A stretch of DNA of 29,446 nucleotides from the NCBI GenBank assembly GCA_003531585.1, contig DQFX01000023.1, positions 4,928-34,373 on the forward strand. The letters run 5' to 3'. Below, one piece after another: positions 14,398 through 22,981 of this stretch. The translations under genes were made by a program, and so were the position numbers. The notes under the pieces were generated by a model. The model searched no databases, was not told the origin of the DNA, and saw nothing but the letters and a program-made list of their open reading frames with translations. The stretch's first letter is position 1, and each line of letters starts with the position of its first letter. This stretch comes from Oscillospiraceae bacterium. GTDB taxonomy: Bacteria; Bacillota; Clostridia; Oscillospirales; Ruminococcaceae.

Positions 14398-15990
14398 ATG
14401 ACGAATTTCCAGACAGCGCAGATATTCGGCGACAACATGGTGCTCCAGTTCCAGAAGCCCGTAAGCGTATTCGGCACAGGCACTGACGGCACAAAGATAA
14501 CCGTAAGCATTTCCGGCATGGAGGCGGCGACCAACAGCACGGTCGTCCACAACGGGAGATGGCTGGTAATGCTCCCGCCGCAGCCCGCGCAGGACAGCGT
14601 GGAGCTGACGGTCTCCGACGGCTCCGAGAGCCGCACGTTCACAAACGTGGCGGTAGGCGCGGTGTGGCTCGCGGGAGGCCAGAGCAACATGGAGCTGGAG
14701 CTCCGCAACTGCTCCACCGGAAAGGACAGCCTTGAAAACGACGATACTCCCAGCGTCCGTTTCTACTACACGATGAAGAAGACCATCGCGGACGACAGCT
14801 TCTTCGAGAGCGAGAAGCAGATGGTCTGGAACGATTTCTCCAACAAGGAGAGCGCGCAGTACTGGAGCGCAGTTGGCTACTACTTCGCAAAGGAGCTTTC
14901 CGAGAGGCTCGGCATGACGGTAGGAATTATCGGCTGCAACTGGGGCGGTTCCTCCGCGAGCGCATGGATGAAGCGCGAGTACGCCGACGGCGAGACCGCG
15001 GTGTACTTCGAGGACTACGACAGCGCCACCGCCGGGAAGTCCGAGCAGCAGCTCAAGCAGGATTACCTCGATTATCAGGCGTACCACAATGAATGGGAGC
15101 GCAAGAGCGCGGAATACTACGGTAACACCCCGAACCCCACCTGGGACGGCTGCCTTGCCTACTGCGGCGAGAACAAGTACCCCGGTCCGGCATCACCGCT
15201 GAACCCGATGTCCCCGGGAGTGCTCCACAAGAGCATGATAGAGCGTATCGCGCCCTACACGATGACCGGCGTTATCTGGTACCAGGGCGAGAGCGACGAC
15301 CACCGTCCGGGAATGTACTACAAGCTGCTCAGCCAGATGATACGCAACTGGCGCGACGACTGGAACGACGACGAGCTGTTCTTCGTTATCGGGCAGCTTC
15401 CCATGCACCGCTGGGAGGCCGACCCGGATTTCAAGAACTGGTGCACTATACGCGAGGCTCAGGCTAAGACCGCACGCACTACCGCGGGAACAGCCCTTGC
15501 AGTCCTGACCGACTGCGGCGAGTTCAGCGAGATACACCCCAAGGACAAAAAGACCCCGGCTCACAGATTCTGCCTTGCGGCGCTCAACGGCTGCTATCAG
15601 GTGCAGTTCGTTGACGGCGAGGAAGGGCAGGAGGGCGGATTCTCCACCTTCAACCCCGAGGCTTACGAGGTATGCTGGAACTCCGGCAGCGTGGACGTGT
15701 TCGTTTCCACTGGGCTTTGCCTTGAGGTGAAGGACGACGCCGAGGAGATAAGCGGCTTCGAGCTGATGTCCGCCGACGGCGAGTGGCACGCGGCAAAGGC
15801 TGTCCTCTCCGATAAGGAGCTGTGGAACGCCGGCGAGGGCACTGAAATAATCAGCGTCACCGGAACTGCCGACCCGCGCGGAGTGCGCTACCTCTGGACG
15901 AACTACACCGACGATATCCCGCTGAGGGACGGCGAAAACGGAGTTCCGCTGCCGCCGTTCATCTTCACAAAGCCCGCATACCAGGGCTGA
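14398..15990 (+). CDS. SGNH-type carbohydrate esterase, sialate O-acetylesterase (SASA) family
   Basis: A 530-residue esterase expected to remove O-acetyl groups from sugars. The nucleophile motif GGQSNMELEL at 93-102 gives Ser96; GVIWYQGESD at 291-300 is the second family block, and EIHPKDK gives His380 as the likely catalytic His. Residues 10-90 form a beta-rich N-terminal domain and 430-530 a C-terminal beta region, the usual layout. There is no signal peptide, so it should act inside the cell on imported acetylated oligosaccharides; the true substrate may be acetyl-xylan or acetyl-mannan rather than sialic acid. AAAGGA precedes the ATG. It starts the gene run to DUF896 and beyond. Confidence 0.87.
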   Translation: MTNFQTAQIFGDNMVLQFQKPVSVFGTGTDGTKITVSISGMEAATNSTVVHNGRWLVMLPPQPAQDSVELTVSDGSESRTFTNVAVGAVWLAGGQSNMELELRNCSTGKDSLENDDTPSVRFYYTMKKTIADDSFFESEKQMVWNDFSNKESAQYWSAVGYYFAKELSERLGMTVGIIGCNWGGSSASAWMKREYADGETAVYFEDYDSATAGKSEQQLKQDYLDYQAYHNEWERKSAEYYGNTPNPTWDGCLAYCGENKYPGPASPLNPMSPGVLHKSMIERIAPYTMTGVIWYQGESDDHRPGMYYKLLSQMIRNWRDDWNDDELFFVIGQLPMHRWEADPDFKNWCTIREAQAKTARTTAGTALAVLTDCGEFSEIHPKDKKTPAHRFCLAALNGCYQVQFVDGEEGQEGGFSTFNPEAYEVCWNSGSVDVFVSTGLCLEVKDDAEEISGFELMSADGEWHAAKAVLSDKELWNAGEGTEIISVTGTADPRGVRYLWTNYTDDIPLRDGENGVPLPPFIFTKPAYQG

Positions 15991-16006
15991 TACAGGAGCT
16001 GATACT

Positions 16007-16246
16007 ATGGAAAAGGAAAAGATAGACAGAATAAACCACCTAGCGCGCAAGCACCGCGCGGAGGGTCTCACCGAGGAGGAAAAGGCGGAGCAGCAGGCGC
16101 TCCGCGACGAGTACCGCGAGGGCTTCAAGAAGGGACTCGCGCAGCACCTCGACCGCGTGTACTACAAAATGCCGGACGGCAGCCTTGTCAAGGCGGTGCA
16201 GGGCGAGGTAAAAATGCCCGAAAAGAAAACGGAGGACAAGAAATGA
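16007..16246 (+). CDS. DUF896 family small cytoplasmic protein (YnzC-like)
   Basis: A 79-residue charged, helical protein. The N-terminal pattern KIDRINHLARKHRAEGLTEEE, read in parts over 5-25, followed by EQQALRDEYREGFK is the hallmark of DUF896/UPF0291, a two-helix protein of unknown function in Firmicutes; in Bacillus a relative is in the SOS-regulated yneA operon. The C-terminal third is Lys/Glu-rich and probably disordered. CAGGAG lies before the ATG. The stop overlaps the next start as ATGA. Confidence 0.9.
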   Translation: MEKEKIDRINHLARKHRAEGLTEEEKAEQQALRDEYREGFKKGLAQHLDRVYYKMPDGSLVKAVQGEVKMPEKKTEDKK

Positions 16247-17010
16247 TAGCGTTAGTTACAGGCGCAAGCTCCGGAATAGGCAGGGACATCGCACGCTCCC
16301 TTGCCAAGCACGGAATAAACGTAATAATCACAGCGCGCCGCCGCGACCGCCTCGAGGAGCTGAAAAAGGAGCTCACCGAGACCTACGGCGTGAAGGTGCA
16401 CATAATCGCGGCTGATATCTCCGACATGGCTCAGTGCCGGGAGCTGCACCGCCGCGTGAAGAAGTACAGCATCGACATTTTCGTAAACAACGCGGGCTTA
16501 GGCGTTTTCGGCGACTTTACCGACACCGACCTCGACCGCGAATTAGCCGAGCTTGACGTGAACGTTAAGGCGTTCCACACGCTGTTCAAGCTGTTCCTCC
16601 AGGATTTCAGAAAGCGCGATTACGGCTATATCCTGAACACCGCCAGCAGCGCGGGATTCTTCCCGGGGCCGCATTTTTCGTCCTACTACGCGAGCAAGGC
16701 GTACGTTGTCCGCATGACTCAGGCGGTTCACGAGGAGCTACGCGCGGCGCGCAGCCATGTTTCGGTCTCCATGCTCTGCCCGGGGCCGGTCAACACCGAG
16801 TTCATGGACAAGGCGCGGGTTGATTTCACAGTGCCGCCGCAGTCCAGCGAGTTCGTTGCGGAGTATGCCGTAAGGCAGATGTTCGCGGGGCAGCTCACTA
16901 TAGTTCCGTCGCCGGTGATGAAGGCGGGGATAATCCTCGGCAGGCTGGTTCCGGACTGCATTCTTGCTCATTTCGCAGGGCTTATCCAGAGCCGCCGGGA
17001 AAGGCTCTGA
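16243..17010 (+). CDS. short-chain dehydrogenase/reductase (SDR)
   Basis: A 255-residue classical SDR oxidoreductase. TGASSGIG at 6-13 is the nucleotide loop and the following ARRRDRL at 31-37 favours NADP over NAD. NNAG is at 82-85, the catalytic set is S135, Y148 and K152, and PGPV follows at about 184-187. It resembles the DltE/YqjQ group that acts on hydrophobic carbonyl substrates, but the substrate cannot be assigned. It overlaps the DUF896 gene by 4 bases and is followed after one base by a thioesterase gene, so the three are cotranslated. Confidence 0.92.
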   Translation: MIALVTGASSGIGRDIARSLAKHGINVIITARRRDRLEELKKELTETYGVKVHIIAADISDMAQCRELHRRVKKYSIDIFVNNAGLGVFGDFTDTDLDRELAELDVNVKAFHTLFKLFLQDFRKRDYGYILNTASSAGFFPGPHFSSYYASKAYVVRMTQAVHEELRAARSHVSVSMLCPGPVNTEFMDKARVDFTVPPQSSEFVAEYAVRQMFAGQLTIVPSPVMKAGIILGRLVPDCILAHFAGLIQSRRERL

Positions 17011-17011
17011 T

Positions 17012-17452
17012 ATGCCGTCAGTAACAGAAATAACCGTACGCTACGCCGAGACCGACTGCATGGGAGTCACCCACCACGCGGTGTATCCCGTGTGGTTCGA
17101 GGTAGCCCGCACCGACTACATCAAAAACGCCGCCGTGAGCTACGCCGAGATGGAGCGCCGCGGCGTGATGATACCCGTGACCGGGATATCATGCAAGTAC
17201 CGCCAGCCGTCGCGCTACGACGATACGCTGGAGATAACCACCTACGTCACGAGGTTCAGCCCGGCAAGGGTGGAGTTCCGCTATGAGTGCCGCCGCAAGG
17301 GCAGCCCGGAGATACTTACCGAGGGCACCAGCGCGCACGCATTCGTGGACGCCGAGACGTTCCGGCCGCTGAACTTCAGGAAGGCTCTGCCGGATATCTA
17401 CGAAAAGCTTGAAAAGGAAGCACAGAAGGATCTCGCGTTCTGCGCGACGTAA
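17012..17452 (+). CDS. acyl-CoA thioesterase, YbgC/4HBT hotdog family
   Basis: A 146-residue hotdog-fold thioesterase. The family signature RYAETDCMGVTHHAVYPVWF (10-29) contains the catalytic Asp15 and is followed by EVARTDYIK, as in YbgC and FadM-like enzymes. I place the start at ATG 17012, preceded by GGGAAAGG, and not at an upstream in-frame ATG that lies inside the SDR gene. One base separates it from the SDR stop. It hydrolyses acyl-CoA; short or aromatic acyl groups are usual in the family. Confidence 0.92.
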   Translation: MPSVTEITVRYAETDCMGVTHHAVYPVWFEVARTDYIKNAAVSYAEMERRGVMIPVTGISCKYRQPSRYDDTLEITTYVTRFSPARVEFRYECRRKGSPEILTEGTSAHAFVDAETFRPLNFRKALPDIYEKLEKEAQKDLAFCAT

Positions 17453-17466
17453 TTAAGGAGGAAGCC

Positions 17467-19068
17467 ATGTTCAGACAGCTAATTGCGGGAGCTGCTGCGG
17501 CGGTCATCGCGCTTACCGGCGTGAAGTCTGGTCAGTACAGCCCCGATGAATTCTACCGTGCTGAGGGCGGCGTAATAGTCAGCCCCGCTGGTGAGACCGC
17601 CGTGCTCCGGGGAATGGGGTTCGGCAACGATATGTGGGTGAGTTCCCTAGCGGATATCGGGCTTCATCATAACGAGGACAGTTTCCGGGAGATGTCGGAG
17701 CTGGGGTTCAATTCGGTGAGGTTCCTGCTGAACTACAGCTGGTTAGAGGACGACGAAAACCCGTATGTCTACAAGCAGGAGGGCTTTGATTACATCGACC
17801 GGAGCATAGCCTGGGCGAAGAAATACAACATCGGTCTGGTGCTGAACATGCACTGTCCGCAGGGCGGCTACCAGTCCCAGGGGAACGGCATGGCGCTCTG
17901 GACAGACCCGGAGAATCAGCGCAGACTTGTGAAGCTCTGGGGCGAGATAGCGCGAAGATACGCCGACGAGCCGGCGATACAGGGCTACGGGCTGATAAAC
18001 GAGCCGGTGGTCCCGGAGCTTGGCTCGGCGGCGGAAACGGTGGGGCAGTGCCAGCGGCTGATGCAGCGGTGTACTGACGAGATCCGGAGATACGACCGGA
18101 ATCACATTGTTTTCGTGGAGCATGTCGCGGCAGTAAAGGATATGTCCACCGGTGAAAACCTCTGGAACAAGTACCCGATCGATGAACTGTGGTTCCTGAT
18201 CGACGACGACAACGCGGTCTACGAGGCACATTTCTACACGCCCGCAGTGTTCACGCACCAGTCGGCGGGGGACAGCGTTGAATACCCAAAGCCGTGCTAC
18301 GTTGACAACTACCTTGAATACTGGGTAGGCTGCATGAGCGCCCGGCAGACTTCGCAGGATACCTATTACGAGAGCGACTGTTTCACAGCGGGGGAGGACT
18401 ACAACATATACGCGCCGGTGCTGCATTCCTCAAAGCTGGGGAGCGGGACCGCGCTGTTTGACGACGTGACGGTCACTGAATACGCCCCGGACGGTACTTC
18501 CGGCGTTGTCTGGCACAACGACTTTTCCGACGGCAGCCAGAAGCCGGAGAACGCCTGGAGCAGCGACGGCACCGGAAGCTGGTCGATGAGCGAGGGCTAT
18601 CTGAAGATATCCGGCGGCACGGACGATTACGTGCTGACGTTCGACAAGCTGAAGCTGCGCGAGGGCTGCAAATATAAGATAAGCGGCCACATGCAGACTG
18701 TCGGAGCGCCCTCCGGCGGCTTCGCGGATATCCGCGCGGACTTCAGCCTTGCGGAGAACGTCTATGAAAGCGGCCGAGAATACGTTTTCGCGGAGCTGTC
18801 CGAAATAGTCAGGTTCGGGAAGGAAAACAACGTTCCGATATACTTCGGGGAATTCGGCGCGGACGCTGAGAGCTTTAAAAACGGCCTCGGCGGCGAGCGC
18901 TGGGTCGCGGACGTGATGGACTTCTGCAATGAGAACGGAATCTCCTACAGCTACCACGCCTATCACGAGCCGATGTTCGGATTCTACCCCGAGGACACCG
19001 TAAAGTACCCGCAGCGCCGTAACGAAGCGCTCGCGAAGGTATTCGCAGACAAAAACAGAAACGGATAA
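17467..19068 (+). CDS. secreted GH5 glycoside hydrolase with inserted beta module
   Basis: A 533-residue endoglucanase-like protein. Residues 1-22 are a signal peptide or membrane anchor. The GH5 barrel starts near 35; RFLLNYSWLED at 85-95, LINEP with acid/base Glu179, YEAHFYTP at 252-259 and nucleophile Glu462 in YFGEFG are visible. Between about 290 and 430 lies a stretch not part of the barrel: FDDVTVTEYAPDG at 331-343 and alternating beta segments to TVGAP look like a jelly-roll carbohydrate-binding module placed inside the catalytic domain. No dockerin or C-terminal CBM is present. AAGGAGG precedes the ATG. Likely substrate is a beta-glucan or mannan at the cell surface. A CotH-domain gene follows after 6 bases. 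Confidence 0.9.
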   Translation: MFRQLIAGAAAAVIALTGVKSGQYSPDEFYRAEGGVIVSPAGETAVLRGMGFGNDMWVSSLADIGLHHNEDSFREMSELGFNSVRFLLNYSWLEDDENPYVYKQEGFDYIDRSIAWAKKYNIGLVLNMHCPQGGYQSQGNGMALWTDPENQRRLVKLWGEIARRYADEPAIQGYGLINEPVVPELGSAAETVGQCQRLMQRCTDEIRRYDRNHIVFVEHVAAVKDMSTGENLWNKYPIDELWFLIDDDNAVYEAHFYTPAVFTHQSAGDSVEYPKPCYVDNYLEYWVGCMSARQTSQDTYYESDCFTAGEDYNIYAPVLHSSKLGSGTALFDDVTVTEYAPDGTSGVVWHNDFSDGSQKPENAWSSDGTGSWSMSEGYLKISGGTDDYVLTFDKLKLREGCKYKISGHMQTVGAPSGGFADIRADFSLAENVYESGREYVFAELSEIVRFGKENNVPIYFGEFGADAESFKNGLGGERWVADVMDFCNENGISYSYHAYHEPMFGFYPEDTVKYPQRRNEALAKVFADKNRNG

Positions 19069-19074
19069 TTACTT

Positions 19075-21429
19075 ATGAAGCGATTTATCATACTCGGCGG
19101 AGTTGTTCTGCTGGGAGCAGTATCGGCGCTGATGTACACGCTGTTTCCTCCGGTGGAGACGCAGCTCAATGTCGACATGGCAGAAGACGGGGAGGTCTCC
19201 GTCACCGAGACGGAGCGGAACGCCGTCCAGAGCGGCAGTGTGAGATTCTCGCTTCCCTCCGGATTCTATTCCGAGAACATCTCGCTGGAGCTTTCAGCGG
19301 ACAGCGGCACGGTGTATTTCACCACCGACGGCTCTGACCCGGTTCCCGGGGAGTCCGAGTTTTACACGCAGCCCATCGAGATAAACGCCACGCCGGAGGT
19401 CAGGGCAACCACAGTGAAGGCGCTGTCGGTGCTGTCCGACGGGACGAAGGGCGACATCTGCACGGTGAGCTACGTTGTCGGGCAGGACGTCGCGGAGCGG
19501 TTCGACAGCAATACGCTGGTGTTCGTGCTGAGCACCGACCCGTATAACCTCTACGACTACGAATACGGCATAGCGGTGCCTGGAAAGATCTACGACGACT
19601 ACGTAAAGGAGCACCCCGGCGAGGAGATACCCTACAACGCACCGGGCAACTACTACCTCTCGGGCAGGGAGGCGGAGCGCCCCATCTACGTCGAGGTGTT
19701 CGAAAGCGACGGCACCAAGGTGATAGACCAGGCGGCGGGGGTAAGGCTCTCCGGAGGCTATTCCAGGGTTCCCGACCAGAAGTCGTTGAGGCTCATCGCC
19801 CGCAAGAGCTACGACCCGGACAACGGCAAGTTCAAATATGCGTTCTTTGAGGGCGCGCAGACCGCCGACGGAGTTCCGGTGTCGGAGTTCGACCGCATAG
19901 TGCTCCGCAACGGCGCCAACGACCGCGAGTTCGCAGGCGTCCGGGACGAGCTTTCCCAGAAGCTGGCGCAGGATTACGGCTACCCGGTGACGCAGCACTG
20001 CACTCCGGCGGCGGTGTTCCTAAACGGCGAGTACTATGGGTACTCCTGGGTGCACGAGAACTATAATGAGGACTACCTCGCGACGTATTTCGGCGGGAAC
20101 AAGGATAACTACGAGATAGTAAGCAACATTGAGGACGCGGACGAGGGCAGCGAGCGCGCACTGGAGGATTACGGAAAGCTCTACGCCTACTACGACCGCG
20201 ACCTGACCGACGACAGCACCTTCGCGGAGTACTGCGGGCTTGTCGACATCGACAACCTCATGCAGTACTATTGCATGCAGGTGTTCATCGCAAACAAGGA
20301 CTGGCCTGGGAACAACTACAAGGCGTTCCGGTACTACCCGTCGGAGGGCGAGGAGATAACCTCGGAGTTCCAGGACGGGCGCTGGCGGTTCATGTTCTTT
20401 GACGCGGAGTACGCCTGGAGCCTCTACGGCGACCGTCCGAACGCCGACACCCTCCGCGATCTGCTGAGTGGGACCCACATGAGCGGCGAGAGCAAGGCTC
20501 TGATAGCGCTTCTGGCGCGGGAGGACATGCGCGAGAAGTTCGCGTCTACGATGTCCGACCTTACGGCGAACGCCTTTGAAAAGAACCACATACTGGAGAC
20601 CCTGGACGAACTGTGCGCGATGAGCGACAGCGAGCAGTTCTATGCGCTGGACAAAGGGATAACCTCCGAATGGGCGAACCGCGAGACCTTCGCGAACAGC
20701 CGCCAGCAGATACGCGACTTCGCGGATATCAGGGAGTACGTGGTGTTCCGTAATATGTACAATCTGTTCGAGTGGGAGAAAAACACCTACACCGTGTCCG
20801 TCACTGGGGCGGGCGGGGCGGTCACGACGCTGAACACCCAGAAAAGGAACGGCCGCGGGATACTCAGCGCGGAGTACAACTGCAAATGCACAGTCCCGCT
20901 GAAGGCGGAGATCGCCGACGGCTGGGAGTTCGTGAGCTGGGAGATAAACGGCGTGACCTACGATACGCCGGAGGTGGAGCTAAACGCCCGGATGGCGGGC
21001 GCCGACGGCAGGATAATCGCGAAGCTGAACACGAAGCTAAGCGAGACCACGGACGCGCCATTGCAGATAAAGGAGATAAGCACCGCGAAGAAGGCGGGTT
21101 ACATAGTGCTGTACAATCCTAACAGCACGGAGGTCTCCACGGCGGGGCTGTACCTCACCGACAAGCCGGAGAAATTAGACCGCTGGGAGATACCCGCGCG
21201 GAGCGTTCCGGCGTACGGCGAGCTGCTGATAGTCACGGACAACAACAAGACCGAATCGGCACTGCACCAGTTACAGGCGAATTTCAGCCTGAAAAAGGGC
21301 GAGACCCTGATACTGTCCGATAAGGGCGGGAATATTCTGGCGGAGGTCCCGGTACCCGATATCCCGGAGGGCAGCGTATATGCGCTCCAGGATTACGGTC
21401 AGTACCGCGCCGTGCCGTCGGCGGATTAA
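19075..21429 (+). CDS. membrane-anchored CotH-kinase domain protein with lamin-tail domain
   Basis: A 784-residue surface protein. Residues 4-24 are a membrane anchor; 58-135 resemble the chitobiase/beta-hexosaminidase C-terminal fold (VYFTTDGSDP); 145-560 match the CotH family, with VLRNGANDREFAGVRDEL at 277-294, FLNGEYYGYSWVHENYN, ANKDWPGNNYKAFRY and WRFMFFDAEYAW at 437-448; 572-652 is a small beta repeat (WEFVSWEINGV) and 662-775 a lamin-tail-like beta domain. CotH proteins are atypical kinases known to phosphorylate spore-coat proteins, while in rumen bacteria they often accompany cellulosome or surface-enzyme genes. There is no strong ribosome site: the start is 6 bases after the GH5 stop, so translation is probably coupled. 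It may modify or tether the GH5 enzyme. Confidence 0.87.
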   Translation: MKRFIILGGVVLLGAVSALMYTLFPPVETQLNVDMAEDGEVSVTETERNAVQSGSVRFSLPSGFYSENISLELSADSGTVYFTTDGSDPVPGESEFYTQPIEINATPEVRATTVKALSVLSDGTKGDICTVSYVVGQDVAERFDSNTLVFVLSTDPYNLYDYEYGIAVPGKIYDDYVKEHPGEEIPYNAPGNYYLSGREAERPIYVEVFESDGTKVIDQAAGVRLSGGYSRVPDQKSLRLIARKSYDPDNGKFKYAFFEGAQTADGVPVSEFDRIVLRNGANDREFAGVRDELSQKLAQDYGYPVTQHCTPAAVFLNGEYYGYSWVHENYNEDYLATYFGGNKDNYEIVSNIEDADEGSERALEDYGKLYAYYDRDLTDDSTFAEYCGLVDIDNLMQYYCMQVFIANKDWPGNNYKAFRYYPSEGEEITSEFQDGRWRFMFFDAEYAWSLYGDRPNADTLRDLLSGTHMSGESKALIALLAREDMREKFASTMSDLTANAFEKNHILETLDELCAMSDSEQFYALDKGITSEWANRETFANSRQQIRDFADIREYVVFRNMYNLFEWEKNTYTVSVTGAGGAVTTLNTQKRNGRGILSAEYNCKCTVPLKAEIADGWEFVSWEINGVTYDTPEVELNARMAGADGRIIAKLNTKLSETTDAPLQIKEISTAKKAGYIVLYNPNSTEVSTAGLYLTDKPEKLDRWEIPARSVPAYGELLIVTDNNKTESALHQLQANFSLKKGETLILSDKGGNILAEVPVPDIPEGSVYALQDYGQYRAVPSAD

Positions 21430-21444
21430 AGCGGAGGTATTGAA

Positions 21445-21549
21445 ATGGACGAGAAAAAGCGCAGGCGTCTTATGAGGGTATTCAGGGTGATCGCAGTCAT
21501 ACTTGCGGCGGCGATGATACTCGGCATAATCTTTCAGTACGCGATATGA
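21445..21549 (+). CDS. 34-residue single-pass membrane peptide
   Basis: An ATG at 21445 follows GGAGG at an ideal 7-base distance and opens a 34-codon frame ending at TGA 21547-21549. The N-terminus is highly basic (MDEKKRRRLMR) and residues 13-32 are one hydrophobic helix, so it should insert with the N-terminus inside. It begins 15 bases after the CotH gene. Size and shape recall small Firmicute membrane peptides such as Prli42, but there is no clear sequence match. Confidence 0.65.
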   Translation: MDEKKRRRLMRVFRVIAVILAAAMILGIIFQYAI

Positions 21550-21595
21550 AAAACGGCGGGGAATCCGCTGAAATAAACAGCAGGAAAGGATCATC

Positions 21596-22417
21596 ATGGG
21601 TTTATTCTACAACAACAACGAAGCAGGCTCCGGCGTAGCCAAGAGAGGCAGGCAGAAAAAGCCGTTTTTCCGGTTCTGGGAGATGTTCGCGAACAAGTTC
21701 TGGACGTTCTTCAAGATCAATCTGATCTACGTTCTGTTCTGCCTTCCGATAGTAACCTTCGGCCCGGCAACTGCGGCGATGACCGCGCTGATGCGTAATA
21801 TCTACCTTGAGAAGCCGCAGTTCGTGTTCCACGATTTTTGGCAGGCGTTCAAGAAGAACTTCAAGCAGTCCTTCGTGATAGGGTTAATGGACATCTGGTT
21901 CATCGTTATGGCGGTGTTCAGCTTCTTCTTCTTCACCTCCAACATGAACGACACCGACAAGCCCTACTGGCTCTATTACGCGATGGTCATGGCTGTGGAG
22001 ATCATCATTCTGCTGATGAATTTCTACATATTCCCGCAGATAGTCGCGCTGAATCTCAGGCTTCCGCAGATACTCAAGAATTCGTTTATCCTGGCGTTCC
22101 TGAATATCAAGGGCAACCTGATAACCCTTGCGGCGTTCCTGGTTTACATCGCTCTCCTGGGCATGTTCTTCTTCCCGCTGGTATTCCTGATACCGCTGCT
22201 GCCGATAGCGTGGCTGTCGTTCCTTGCGATGTTCACAAGCTACCCGGCTATCCAGAAGTTCATCATCAACCCGTTCTACGAACAGCAGGGCCTCAAGAAC
22301 CCCGAGCTGCCCGACTACGACGATGACGACGAGGAAGTGCTCTTCGAGGACCGCGGCGGCGAGGAGGCTCCCATGAAGATAAAGAAGCAGGATCGCGGCG
22401 GAAAGGTCATCAAGTAA
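21596..22417 (+). CDS. DUF624 (YesL-like) membrane protein
   Basis: A 273-residue protein with five predicted membrane helices at about 39-58, 93-114, 124-147, 172-190 and 194-213. The opening WTFFKINLIYVLFCLPIVTF (36-55) followed by GPATAAM is the DUF624 signature. YesL and relatives are found with carbohydrate uptake and polysaccharide-use genes in Firmicutes; the function is unknown. The tail (235-273) is acidic then basic and likely cytoplasmic. AAAGGA precedes the ATG. One base separates its stop from the next start. Confidence 0.9.
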   Translation: MGLFYNNNEAGSGVAKRGRQKKPFFRFWEMFANKFWTFFKINLIYVLFCLPIVTFGPATAAMTALMRNIYLEKPQFVFHDFWQAFKKNFKQSFVIGLMDIWFIVMAVFSFFFFTSNMNDTDKPYWLYYAMVMAVEIIILLMNFYIFPQIVALNLRLPQILKNSFILAFLNIKGNLITLAAFLVYIALLGMFFFPLVFLIPLLPIAWLSFLAMFTSYPAIQKFIINPFYEQQGLKNPELPDYDDDDEEVLFEDRGGEEAPMKIKKQDRGGKVIK

Positions 22418-22418
22418 T

Positions 22419-22955
22419 ATGAGTAACAAGAAGAAAAAATCGAACGGCAGGCAGGACGGCGGCTTCATGTTCTTCGTGCCCGACCAGGGCGAGGGCGCGG
22501 CTAAGGTCATCGTTATATTGCTGAAGATCCTCATGCTCATCGGCACGACGATATTTTGCCTCTGCTTCGGAATTCTCGGTCCCATCTGCATCTGGATAGG
22601 CGAGTACGACCCGGCTGTGACCGGGAATCCCGCAATTGTTACCTGGCTTGTGACGTCGGTAGTTTACATTATCGGAACCTTCGTTATAATGCTGGGACAC
22701 TCCCGCATTGCCTCGATAATCGACTGCGCGGCTTCCGTAGGCTCTCTCGTGACCTACTACCTGTTCGTGACCCGCGCGCAGGACCCGGAGCTGAGCGTAG
22801 GCCCGACCATGCTTTATATGCCGGCGATAATCCTGACGGTGCTTGCAGTAGCCATCGCAATGCTCATCAATATCCCGAAGTGGGCGGAGAAGCAGGCGAT
22901 AAAGGCGCGGGAGAAGGCTCCGTCGATACTCTCCGACGAGGACGACGACAACTGA
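22419..22955 (+). CDS. unknown 4-TM membrane protein
   Basis: A 178-residue protein with a basic N-terminus (SNKKKKSNGRQ), four predicted helices at about 29-51, 72-93, 99-117 and 130-150, and an acidic C-terminal end (SDEDDDN). The ribosome site GGAAAGG lies inside the end of the DUF624 gene, one base upstream by stop-start spacing, so the two are coupled and may form a complex. No family is recognised. Confidence 0.8.
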   Translation: MSNKKKKSNGRQDGGFMFFVPDQGEGAAKVIVILLKILMLIGTTIFCLCFGILGPICIWIGEYDPAVTGNPAIVTWLVTSVVYIIGTFVIMLGHSRIASIIDCAASVGSLVTYYLFVTRAQDPELSVGPTMLYMPAIILTVLAVAIAMLINIPKWAEKQAIKAREKAPSILSDEDDDN

Positions 22956-22981
22956 CCACAACCAACTGAAAGGAGCATATC

